Source: Acidobacteriaceae bacterium (GTDB lineage: Bacteria; Acidobacteriota; Terriglobia; Bryobacterales; Bryobacteraceae). From it: a DNA stretch of 64,000 nucleotides. A program made the position numbers and the translations under genes. Where the stretch lies: contig JAFAMD010000011.1 of assembly GCA_019233755.1 (NCBI GenBank), positions 1 to 64,000 of the forward strand, given 5' to 3'. Below the pieces are notes generated by a model that saw nothing but the letters and a program-made list of their open reading frames with translations, was not told the DNA's origin and made no database searches. This document shows positions 47,782 through 55,147 of the stretch, piece after piece. Each line of letters starts with the position of its first letter. The stretch's first letter is position 1.

Positions 47782-48897
47782 TTGGCCATTACCGCTGCGG
47801 AAGTAAAGCAACTGGCACAAGGCTGCGGCTTTGAGCTGGCCGGTGTCGCCGCTGCCGTGTCTTCGGAAGATTTCGAGCGCTTCGAGACCTGGCGGACCGC
47901 CGGCATGGCGGGGCAAATGTCCTATCTGACGGACCGGCGCGGCGACCTTCGCGCTGACCCGAAAAATCTGCTGCCTGAGGCCCGCAGCATCATTTGCGTG
48001 GGCAAGCTTTACAACACGGATGCGCCGCATACCAGCGACATCGAAGATTCTGCCCGGGGCTGGATCTCAAGATATGCCTGGGGCTCCGATTATCACCACG
48101 TCGTGCGCAAGGGTCTCGAAAGGCTTGTCGAGCAGATCAAAGAACGGTGCCCGGAGCCCTTCCAGTTTCGGATCTGCGTCGACACCGCCCCCTTGCTGGA
48201 GCGTTCCTATGCGCAGGCTGCGGGCCTCGGCTGGATCGGTAAAAACACGTGCCTTATCAACCAGCGGCAGGGGTCCTGGTTCTTCCTCGGCGAGTTGTTG
48301 CTTTCTATTCCCTTTGATCCCGACAGTCCTGCGCCGTTTCGCTGCGGAAGCTGCACGCGTTGTATCGACGCGTGCCCGACCCAGGCAATCGTGCCGAATA
48401 GCAAGGCAATCGTGCCGAATAGCAAGGGAGGATGGGCGCTGGACGGGCGGCTCTGTATCTCGTACTTAACAATTGAAAATCGGGGAGAGATTCCGGGCCA
48501 AATTGCGCCACGAATGGCGAATCATCTTTTCGGCTGCGACATCTGTCAAGATGTATGCCCTTGGAACCGGCGGGGGCCGATTACCTCGGAGCCGGCGTTC
48601 GCAGCGGGGCAAATGGCGCCGGAGCTGACGCTGTTCGCGGACCTCAGCGAAGAAGAGTTTCGAACAATGTTCCGACATTCGCCCGTATGGCGAGCGAAAT
48701 ATCGCGGTTTCCTTCGGAACGTTGCAGTTGCGTTAGGGAATTCGAGCGAACCAGAGTCGGCGCGGGTGCTCGAAAAGCTTGCCGCTCACCCCGATCCGTT
48801 GGTCGCGACCACCGCCTCACAAGCCCTATTCCGGTTCAAACAGAGGCAAACCGCATTAGAGGATGTCTCAGTGGTGCCATGCGGTTCCGGCGAGTGA
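47782..48897 (+). CDS. queG: Epoxyqueuosine reductase
   Basis: 371 residues from a TTG with AGGA close upstream. N-terminal cobalamin-binding part ('QLAQGCGFELAGVAAA', 'YAWGSDYHHVVRKGLERL', 'DTAPLLERSYAQAAGLGWIG'), then two [4Fe-4S] ferredoxin motifs 'CGSCTRCIDACPTQAI' and 'CDICQDVCPWNR', and a C-terminal HEAT-like end. It reduces epoxyqueuosine to queuosine in tRNA. Between the two clusters the seven residues AIVPNSK occur twice in a row because of a 21-base tandem duplication. The stop lies 19 bases inside the next gene. Confidence 0.93.
   Translation: MAITAAEVKQLAQGCGFELAGVAAAVSSEDFERFETWRTAGMAGQMSYLTDRRGDLRADPKNLLPEARSIICVGKLYNTDAPHTSDIEDSARGWISRYAWGSDYHHVVRKGLERLVEQIKERCPEPFQFRICVDTAPLLERSYAQAAGLGWIGKNTCLINQRQGSWFFLGELLLSIPFDPDSPAPFRCGSCTRCIDACPTQAIVPNSKAIVPNSKGGWALDGRLCISYLTIENRGEIPGQIAPRMANHLFGCDICQDVCPWNRRGPITSEPAFAAGQMAPELTLFADLSEEEFRTMFRHSPVWRAKYRGFLRNVAVALGNSSEPESARVLEKLAAHPDPLVATTASQALFRFKQRQTALEDVSVVPCGSGE
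48385..48426 (+). repeat. Exact 21-base tandem duplication inside queG
   Basis: Two identical 21-base units, 48385-48405 and 48406-48426, encode AIVPNSK twice. The unit length is a multiple of three, so the frame is kept. Position is just after the first ferredoxin motif. Confidence 0.95.
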
Positions 48898-50090
48898 GTT
48901 TGATCGCGTTAGCCCTGTCGTGGGGTTTGCTTTCGTTTGCTTCCACGCCAATGCGGCTGGAGGACCCGGCTGAGAACCCGGGATTCGTGCATTTTTACAA
49001 TCTTGAATTCGATGAAGCGCTTGCCGACTTCAGCGCCCAGTTGAAGGCGCACCCGGACGACCCGGATGCGTACAACCACGTTGCGCAGACGATCCTCTAT
49101 CGCGAGATGTACCGCGACGGCGCACTCGAAAGCCAGTTGGTGAGCGGCACCAATCCGTTCCTGCGCCGGGCAAAGATGGAGGTCAGCGCGGCGGACAAGA
49201 AACAGTTCAATCAAAACATCGACGAATCGATTCGGCTCAGCGACGCAATATTAAAGCGGGATCCGCGCGACGCTCAGGCCCTTTATGCGTCGTCGGTTGC
49301 GCACGGTTTGCGCGCGAACTATTACTTTCTCGTGGAAAAAAAGTGGATGGCGGCGCTGCACGAATCGATAGCCGGCCGCCGTGCCAATGATGAGCTGCTG
49401 GCAATCGATTCGAACTTCGTCGATGCACACCTGATTTCGGGGGTAAGCCACTACATTGTGGGCTGCCTGCCGTTTTACCTTCGCGCCCTCGGGAGCGTGA
49501 ACGGCTTTCACGGAGACAAAGAGGGCGGCGTACGGGAACTTCAGCTGGTGGCGAAACAGGGAGTGCTCAACCGCTACGACGCAGAGGTGCTGCTGGCCGC
49601 AATTTATCGCCGCGAGCGCCGTCCCAAGGACGCAATTCCCATTTTGCAGGACGTTGCCGGCAGATTCCCGCGGAATTATATCTTCCGGTTTGAGCAAGTC
49701 CAGATGTATAGCGACATGGGTGATAAGCGCGCCGCTCTGGACGTGATCGGGCAGATTGAAGATTTACGGCGCAGCGGGGCGCCTGGATATAGAGAAATCT
49801 GTCCCGAAAAGATCCGGTACCTGGAGGGCAATCTGCTGTTTTGGTACGGCGATTTAGATCCCGCGCTAGTGGCTTTCAAGCAGGTAACGCAGAAGGCGAA
49901 CTCGCTCGACCTCAGTACAGCGGTCATGGCATGGCTGCGTCTGGGACAGGTATACGATCTGCAGGGGCGCCGCAGTGACGCAATCGAAGCCTACCGCAAG
50001 ACGGTCGAGACCGCCCCGCAATCCGAACCTGCGCAGGAGGCTCAGGGCTACATCTCGAATCCATATCGCCGCAAGCGGGTTTCGGGTTGA
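48879..50090 (+). CDS. Exported TPR protein
   Basis: About 403 residues from the ATG at 48879, which begins a signal peptide (MRFRRVSLIALALSWGLLSF) and overlaps the end of queG by 19 bases. TPR-like units: 'FVHFYNLEFDEALADFSAQL', 'DAQALYASSVAHGLRANYYF', 'VLLAAIYRRERRPKDAIPIL', 'WLRLGQVYDLQGRRSDAIEA'. 'NPGFVHFYNLEFDEALADF' at the start and the 'SGVSHYIVGCLPFYLRAL' segment in the middle recur in exported acidobacterial TPR proteins, in my recollection. No enzyme motif. Function unknown. Confidence 0.75.
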   Translation: MRFRRVSLIALALSWGLLSFASTPMRLEDPAENPGFVHFYNLEFDEALADFSAQLKAHPDDPDAYNHVAQTILYREMYRDGALESQLVSGTNPFLRRAKMEVSAADKKQFNQNIDESIRLSDAILKRDPRDAQALYASSVAHGLRANYYFLVEKKWMAALHESIAGRRANDELLAIDSNFVDAHLISGVSHYIVGCLPFYLRALGSVNGFHGDKEGGVRELQLVAKQGVLNRYDAEVLLAAIYRRERRPKDAIPILQDVAGRFPRNYIFRFEQVQMYSDMGDKRAALDVIGQIEDLRRSGAPGYREICPEKIRYLEGNLLFWYGDLDPALVAFKQVTQKANSLDLSTAVMAWLRLGQVYDLQGRRSDAIEAYRKTVETAPQSEPAQEAQGYISNPYRRKRVSG

Positions 50091-50131
50091 CTATTGTTAA
50101 AAACCCGGGAATAAAGATAAACTAGCTCAAC

Positions 50132-50662
50132 ATGCAAGGCCTGACCAGTATCGATGCCGCTGATTCGAAGACCGCCCTGTACCAGCAGATATGTGAACAG
50201 TTGCAAGAACTGCTGGGAAATGAGACAAATCCGATCGCGAATGCAGCCAATACCGCTGCTCTGCTGTTCCATCAAATACCGGATGTGAACTGGGTCGGCT
50301 TCTATCTTGCGGACGGCGACGAGCTTGTGCTGGGGCCATTCCAGGGCAAACCCGCTTGCGTCCGGATCGCATTTGGCAAGGGTGTTTGCGGGACAGCGGC
50401 GGCGGAGCAGCGCACCGTGGTTGTGTCCGACGTCAATCAATTCCCCGGCCATATCGCGTGCGACACGGCGTCACGGTCAGAGATTGTGGTTCCGCTGCTG
50501 AATTGGGGACGCCTGCTGGGCGTTCTGGATATCGACAGCGCCAGCCTGAACCGTTTCGATGAAGACGATCGTGAAGGGATCGAATCTATCGCTTCGGTTT
50601 TTCTCGCGTCTCAGATGACAGACGATCTCCCTGATTTGAGCGAAGAGGCCGCCGAAGGCTAG
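50132..50662 (+). CDS. msrC: Free methionine-(R)-sulfoxide reductase (GAF domain)
   Basis: 176 residues, one GAF domain. Cys76, Cys86 and Cys110 ('ACVRIAFGKGVCGTAA', 'FPGHIACDTASRSEIVVPL') have the same spacing (10 and 24) as the catalytic and resolving Cys of E. coli fRMsr. 'NWVGFYLADGDELVLGPFQG' and 'GVLDIDSASLNRFDEDD' are also typical. It reduces free methionine-R-sulfoxide with thioredoxin. Acidic C-terminal tail. The M50 protease gene follows nine bases later. Confidence 0.9.
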   Translation: MQGLTSIDAADSKTALYQQICEQLQELLGNETNPIANAANTAALLFHQIPDVNWVGFYLADGDELVLGPFQGKPACVRIAFGKGVCGTAAAEQRTVVVSDVNQFPGHIACDTASRSEIVVPLLNWGRLLGVLDIDSASLNRFDEDDREGIESIASVFLASQMTDDLPDLSEEAAEG

Positions 50663-50670
50663 ACTGAATC

Positions 50671-51681
50671 TTGGCAGCATACTCTTCACCGCACAGCCAA
50701 TACTGCGCCAACTGCGGGACCTCTCTCGACCCGGGCGCGCTCATTTGCAGCAACTGCCGGCGGTTTACACACGCCGACCAGATGGAGCAGCTTGCCAACC
50801 GGGCGCGGCAGCTTACGGCATTGGGCCAGCTTCCCGCCGCGCGCCAGCACTGGCAGGCGATTCTGACGCTCCTGCCGCCTGACGCGGCGCAGCGGCAGGG
50901 CGTGCTGCGCGAGATCGAAAAGCTCGACAAGCGCATGTCGCCGCCGCCCAAAAAGGCGGATTGGGCAAAGCGGTTGGGCCCCCTTGGGGTGGTTGCGGCC
51001 TTCATTGCCAAGTTCAAAACCGCGCTGCTTCTGCTGATCACCAAGGGCAAGTTTCTCTTCAGCATCCTGGCATTCCTGGGAGTGTATTGGAGTCTGTTCG
51101 GCTGGTGGTTTGCGGTGGGTCTGTCGGCTTCCGTGCTGCTGCACGAGATGGGGCATTACATTGCGGTGAAGCGGTTTGGGTTTAAAGCGGAGCTGCCGAT
51201 GTTTCTTCCCGGGCTGGGTGCATATGTGAAATGGAACGGCGCGAATGTGGATCCCGGTGTGCGAGCACAGATCTCACTTGCCGGTCCATTGTTCGGCTTT
51301 GTCTCGGGACTGCTGGCTTATTCGTTGTATTCGACTACGCACCAGATGGTCTGGCTTGCGGTAGCGCAGTTCGCCGGATGGCTGAACCTGATCAATCTCA
51401 TTCCCGTCGGCATCTTTGATGGCGGCGCGGCGATAAGTGCGCTGGGCAGGCAGCAGCGGCTCATGATCCTGGTTACCTGCCTCGCGCTGGCATTCATCCT
51501 GCACGAGTGGGCGTTCGGCTTTGTCGCGCTCGGGGCAGGATACCGTATCTGGAAGCGCGACTTCTCCCTGGAACCGCGGCAGGGCATCGCGTTCGCGTAT
51601 ATAGCGATTGCAGCGGCCAACGGACTGCTGAGCTGGTACTGCTTCAACATGACGCGACTGCTTTTGCACCGGGCGGTCTAA
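50671..51681 (+). CDS. M50-family membrane metalloprotease with N-terminal zinc ribbon
   Basis: 336 residues from a TTG. Residues 10-32 form a zinc ribbon ('CANCGTSLDPGALICSNC'), then a short helical region ('LTALGQLPAARQHWQAILTL') like one TPR unit. From about 115 there are six or so membrane segments carrying the site-2 protease motifs: 'LLHEMGHYIAVKRFG' (HExxH) and 'NLINLIPVGIFDGG' (N-x2-P-x4-D-G). All zinc ligands and the catalytic Glu are present. It should cut within membrane-bound substrates; the ribbon and helix may recruit them from the cytoplasm. The stop overlaps convergent tsaB by four bases. Confidence 0.87.
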   Translation: MAAYSSPHSQYCANCGTSLDPGALICSNCRRFTHADQMEQLANRARQLTALGQLPAARQHWQAILTLLPPDAAQRQGVLREIEKLDKRMSPPPKKADWAKRLGPLGVVAAFIAKFKTALLLLITKGKFLFSILAFLGVYWSLFGWWFAVGLSASVLLHEMGHYIAVKRFGFKAELPMFLPGLGAYVKWNGANVDPGVRAQISLAGPLFGFVSGLLAYSLYSTTHQMVWLAVAQFAGWLNLINLIPVGIFDGGAAISALGRQQRLMILVTCLALAFILHEWAFGFVALGAGYRIWKRDFSLEPRQGIAFAYIAIAAANGLLSWYCFNMTRLLLHRAV

Positions 51682-52328
51682 GCGTCTTTCCAGAACAGCT
51701 CGGCATCTGAGCGGCGAACGTAGTTGGCATCCAACAGCGCCGGATCAAGCCAGCCGTTACGACACCGATCCAGTCCGGCGCAAAGGGCAATGGCAGGAGC
51801 CAATGCCTGCGGAGCTTCAATGACGTGCGGCCCAGGCAGCTCAATCGAACTCCCGCTTTGCCGAATGAACTCATATTCATGAGCAGGGTCGAGCCGTTCG
51901 AGCCAAGCCTGTAGGGGCAGCACCGTTTCCGGTAGAACGGGCTCAAGGGTTGCGTTGTACACACCGGCGTAGACTTCGCCGCGGCGGGCGTCGAGGATGG
52001 CGGCCCGGAAGGGCGATTTCCCAAACGAACTGAGGGCGCGCAGATTGGAGACGCCGACGGCGGGTTTATGCGTCGCCTCGGCAAGTCCTTTAACGGCGGA
52101 CAAGCCGACGCGGACACCAGTGAAGGAGCCCGGACCGCTCGCGGCGGCGAAGCAATCAATTTCTGCCAAACGAACTTTCCCCTCTGCCAGAATGCGCTCG
52201 ATTGCTGGAAAGAGGAGATGGGCGAAGCCGTCGCTGGAGTGGAGTGTAGTTTCGGCTACGGTTTTGCCGTTCCGGTGAATGGCAAGGCTACCGAGCTGCG
52301 AAGTTGTATCGAGGGCGAGGATGGTCAC
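51678..52328 (-). CDS. tsaB: tRNA threonylcarbamoyladenosine biosynthesis protein TsaB
   Basis: 216 residues from a GTG whose GTGA overlaps the stop of the upstream gene. 'ILALDTTSQLGSLAIHRNGK', 'HLLFPAIERILAE' and 'FAAASGPGSFTGVRVGLSAV' with 'KGLAEATHKPAVGVSNLRAL' are diagnostic of TsaB, the TsaD paralogue without its metal-binding His pair. It supports t6A formation at position 37 of ANN-decoding tRNAs, in complex with TsaD and TsaE, which are not in the window. The pairing with a glycosidase gene is probably incidental. Confidence 0.93.
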   Translation of the reverse strand: MTILALDTTSQLGSLAIHRNGKTVAETTLHSSDGFAHLLFPAIERILAEGKVRLAEIDCFAAASGPGSFTGVRVGLSAVKGLAEATHKPAVGVSNLRALSSFGKSPFRAAILDARRGEVYAGVYNATLEPVLPETVLPLQAWLERLDPAHEYEFIRQSGSSIELPGPHVIEAPQALAPAIALCAGLDRCRNGWLDPALLDANYVRRSDAELFWKDA

Positions 52329-54118
52329 GGGGTCAGGCGGTACACCTTGTCGACTTCGTATGCCTTGCCGTTGGCGTTAATGGCAAGGACGCGGAGATTG
52401 AGATTGGCACCGGGTTGACTCAGCAGTTCCTTTGGAATTGTAAGATTGCCAGACGGACCCAGACCGAGCAGGCGCGCGCCCTGACCTCCAGCAACGACCT
52501 CGCCCCACCAGACGTATTGCATGGTGCGGCTGGCCCGGTTGGCGCGGGTAATCTTGAGGCGATAGGGTTCCGGAATAGCTGAATTGATTGTATCTCCTGC
52601 GGGTTCAATGACTTCGAACGGGATTCTGGCGTCATTAAGCTCAACTTCCTGTACCGGTGGATCCTGCGATTCGAAGTAGTAGTACTTCAGCATCGATTCC
52701 TTGTGCCCTTCGCGCGGAACGGTGAGGATCCAATCGCGGCTGTTATCAGGAGTTTGCCGGGAAAAAACCTCGCCTTTGTAATCCTTTAGCGGGATCTCCT
52801 CGCCTGTAGCCGGGTTCACCCAAACGGGGTTGTACTTGTGCTTGGGGAGGTTGATTTCGACGATGCCGGGCTTGTCCGCGTAGGCGAGATATTCGACCTC
52901 GGTGAGGCCAATCGCCCTGGCGCCGTCGACATCGAAGTAGGGTTCGAGCTCCCAATGCCGGGTGTTGGACAGCACCTGATACCAGGTGTGCACGGCACGG
53001 GCGTTGGCTTCGTTCTTTAAACTTTCGTAGGAGATGCTGGGGTACTCGCCGTTGGTGGTGCAGTTCCACAGCTCGTGACGGAAGGCATCCGGATCGGTTG
53101 CGTTGACGAGGTGAATCTCGGGCTGCTGAGTGAACTGGTGTTCGACGGCGCCGAGCTGCGGATTGGGGCTGGCCTCGATCAGATAGTTCATCCAGCCGTC
53201 CGGCAGGAGCGGCGAGGAGGAGTCACGAGCATCGGTGGACCTGGGATGACGGAAGCCGTCGTATTTTTGCAGCAACGAAGCCAGGTCTTGCAGCAGGGCG
53301 CGGGAGTTCGGGATGTCCTCGAAGCGTTCGATGCCTTGCCAAGTTGCATTGAGTCCGCCGTAGCGGGCAACGATGTAGCGCATTACCAGATCGCGGCTGT
53401 CGTGCTCATTGAGAGCTCCGGAGCGGACGAACGACTGATCAGCCAGGAGGAGATCGAGTGTGAAGCCGCGATTGGCGGCGGCCAGAATGCGATCGTCCAG
53501 TGCGGCGAAATACGCGAGATTGGGCTGCAATTCCTGGTTGAACGGCTTTTCCGCGGCGTTAAGTGTAAGGATGACGCCGCGGATATGAGTGAAGCCGTCG
53601 TGTTTTCGCCGGTCGAGCCACGTTTCGAAAGCCGCCTCGTCCATGGCGAGGAAAGGGGCGCCGGCGGCGAGCCAGAGATGCGGCTGCTTGTTGGTTGTCC
53701 GCCAATGCCGAAGGTTCGCCACACTGACCATCCCGGGGTTGCCGCTGTCGGCTACCGAAAAAGTTGACTCCTGGTTGTCGTATTGCTTCAGCAGCGAGCT
53801 CGAGAGGCGATAGGTCCACGTTCCGGGTTCGGTGGGCGAGAAGCGCACATGCAGAGTCTGACCGCCCGACCAAAAGGCGTGGGCGGCATATGTTGCATGC
53901 TCCGGGGACCTGAATTCGACCGTGAGCAGATCGTCCTTGTAGGGAGAGACACCTGGCGAAAGATCGCTGTTCTGATAACTCAGAGTAAGCTCACACGGCA
54001 AAAACGTGCGAGCTCCCTGTGAACAGGCAGGTACAGAAGCGGCACTTAAGGGAGTGGCAAGGACAAGGCTAGCGCAAAGCACACACAGGGCACCGAAACA
54101 GTGGCCCACGAGACGCAT
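52325..54118 (-). CDS. Secreted glycoside hydrolase-like protein (DUF5060 plus DUF4038-type barrel)
   Basis: 597 residues with a signal peptide (MRLVGHCFGALCVLCASLVL). An Ig-like DUF5060-type domain (about 35-125) contains 'LLTVEFRSPEHATYAAHAFW' and 'RFSPTEPGTWTYRLSS'. A TIM-barrel-like region follows (about 140-420), starting 'QPHLWLAAGAPFLAMDEAAF' and 'THIRGVILTLNA'; it looks like the DUF4038 apiosidase group. A C-terminal beta domain has 'YFESQDPPVQEVELNDARIP'. The likely acid/base pair cannot be named by eye. It would act on plant or microbial polysaccharides outside the cell. Overlaps tsaB by four bases. Confidence 0.75.
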   Translation of the reverse strand: MRLVGHCFGALCVLCASLVLATPLSAASVPACSQGARTFLPCELTLSYQNSDLSPGVSPYKDDLLTVEFRSPEHATYAAHAFWSGGQTLHVRFSPTEPGTWTYRLSSSLLKQYDNQESTFSVADSGNPGMVSVANLRHWRTTNKQPHLWLAAGAPFLAMDEAAFETWLDRRKHDGFTHIRGVILTLNAAEKPFNQELQPNLAYFAALDDRILAAANRGFTLDLLLADQSFVRSGALNEHDSRDLVMRYIVARYGGLNATWQGIERFEDIPNSRALLQDLASLLQKYDGFRHPRSTDARDSSSPLLPDGWMNYLIEASPNPQLGAVEHQFTQQPEIHLVNATDPDAFRHELWNCTTNGEYPSISYESLKNEANARAVHTWYQVLSNTRHWELEPYFDVDGARAIGLTEVEYLAYADKPGIVEINLPKHKYNPVWVNPATGEEIPLKDYKGEVFSRQTPDNSRDWILTVPREGHKESMLKYYYFESQDPPVQEVELNDARIPFEVIEPAGDTINSAIPEPYRLKITRANRASRTMQYVWWGEVVAGGQGARLLGLGPSGNLTIPKELLSQPGANLNLRVLAINANGKAYEVDKVYRLTP

Positions 54119-54376
54119 AGCCCCAGAATATCGTGCAGCTTCGAGAACATTGTGACTAGCATTCAGAGCCGACTGCTGCCAAGCTGCATCACAGTAAAAC
54201 GAACATGAAAGTTTTGTAACTAAAAGTACGAGAATTGGTGGTTCAGCAACTTGTTACATGCGACGAACGTCTTTACAATCGAGGGAATACCAAGAATCCC
54301 AACTGCACACGGCGGGAAATAAGCCGGGTGGGGAAGTGAGTCGACCGGGTTGTCGATAGGGACAGCGAGGCTGCTT

Positions 54377-55009
54377 ATGGACATCGTTGGTGATCGCAAG
54401 TTTGTTGAGGTACCGGGGGGTAAAAGGCACGAGTTACCGCCGCTTCTTGTAAAGACCGTAGTCGGAGTGAAACGTCTCGACAAGATGGTTTGCATCGCAG
54501 GAGAGATTATCGAGCAGGAGGACTTGATTCCCTCTCTTCCGGAAGACACGCTGGCAGCCGAGGAGATGGTGGAGCGGCGAAAGATGGATCTGGCGATCAA
54601 TCTGGTCGATCAATACCTGGGGCTGCTGAGTCACTGGCACTGGGGCGATGCGGTTGTCGAGTGGATCCGGCAATGCCAAATCACGTTCGGGACCCGCGTG
54701 GAACTGAGAAACCTGTTGCGCAGCGATGTCTGGCCGCACGCCGGGCGCAGCAGTTTCGTGACGCTGCTTGAAGATAAAGCCGTGGAAACGTCCGGGGTGC
54801 AACTCGAGAAGGCCGTGGGGCTGAGACTGGCATTCCGGCAAATGCCGCCGATTCGCTGCTGCTCGGACCAGTTTCTGTTCTATCTCAACAACACAGTGGC
54901 GCAGAGTGCCTACCAGACGTGGCACAACATGACGCCGAGCCCTATCTCTTCGCTGCCACCCGAACGCTTCGAGTTTGAAGTGGTGAATATGTCGCTAGAC
55001 ATGCACTAG
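54377..55009 (+). CDS. Hypothetical protein
   Basis: 210 residues from the ATG at 54377 with AGG about seven bases upstream; a TTG at 54350 is possible. The protein is soluble, with no signal peptide. Features: 'EVPGGKRHELPPLLVKTVVG' near the start, a helical acidic centre 'DTLAAEEMVERRKMDLAINL', an aromatic run 'LGLLSHWHWGDAVVEWIRQC', and a vicinal Cys pair in 'PPIRCCSDQFLFYLNNTVAQ'. I do not recognise a family. It stands alone, divergent from the glycosidase gene, with about 260 bases of untranslated sequence before it. Confidence 0.6.
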   Translation: MDIVGDRKFVEVPGGKRHELPPLLVKTVVGVKRLDKMVCIAGEIIEQEDLIPSLPEDTLAAEEMVERRKMDLAINLVDQYLGLLSHWHWGDAVVEWIRQCQITFGTRVELRNLLRSDVWPHAGRSSFVTLLEDKAVETSGVQLEKAVGLRLAFRQMPPIRCCSDQFLFYLNNTVAQSAYQTWHNMTPSPISSLPPERFEFEVVNMSLDMH

Positions 55010-55147
55010 GGGATGGCGAAATTGCAGCAATAGGGAAAGGCCCGCTTACCAAACGCTGCCACACACCAATCGCCGGCTCCGCCTCTCCGCAGCGCCGGCC
55101 GCATGATTCGATGTATGAGAATCGCCTGTGGCGACGTCTTCTCTCCG

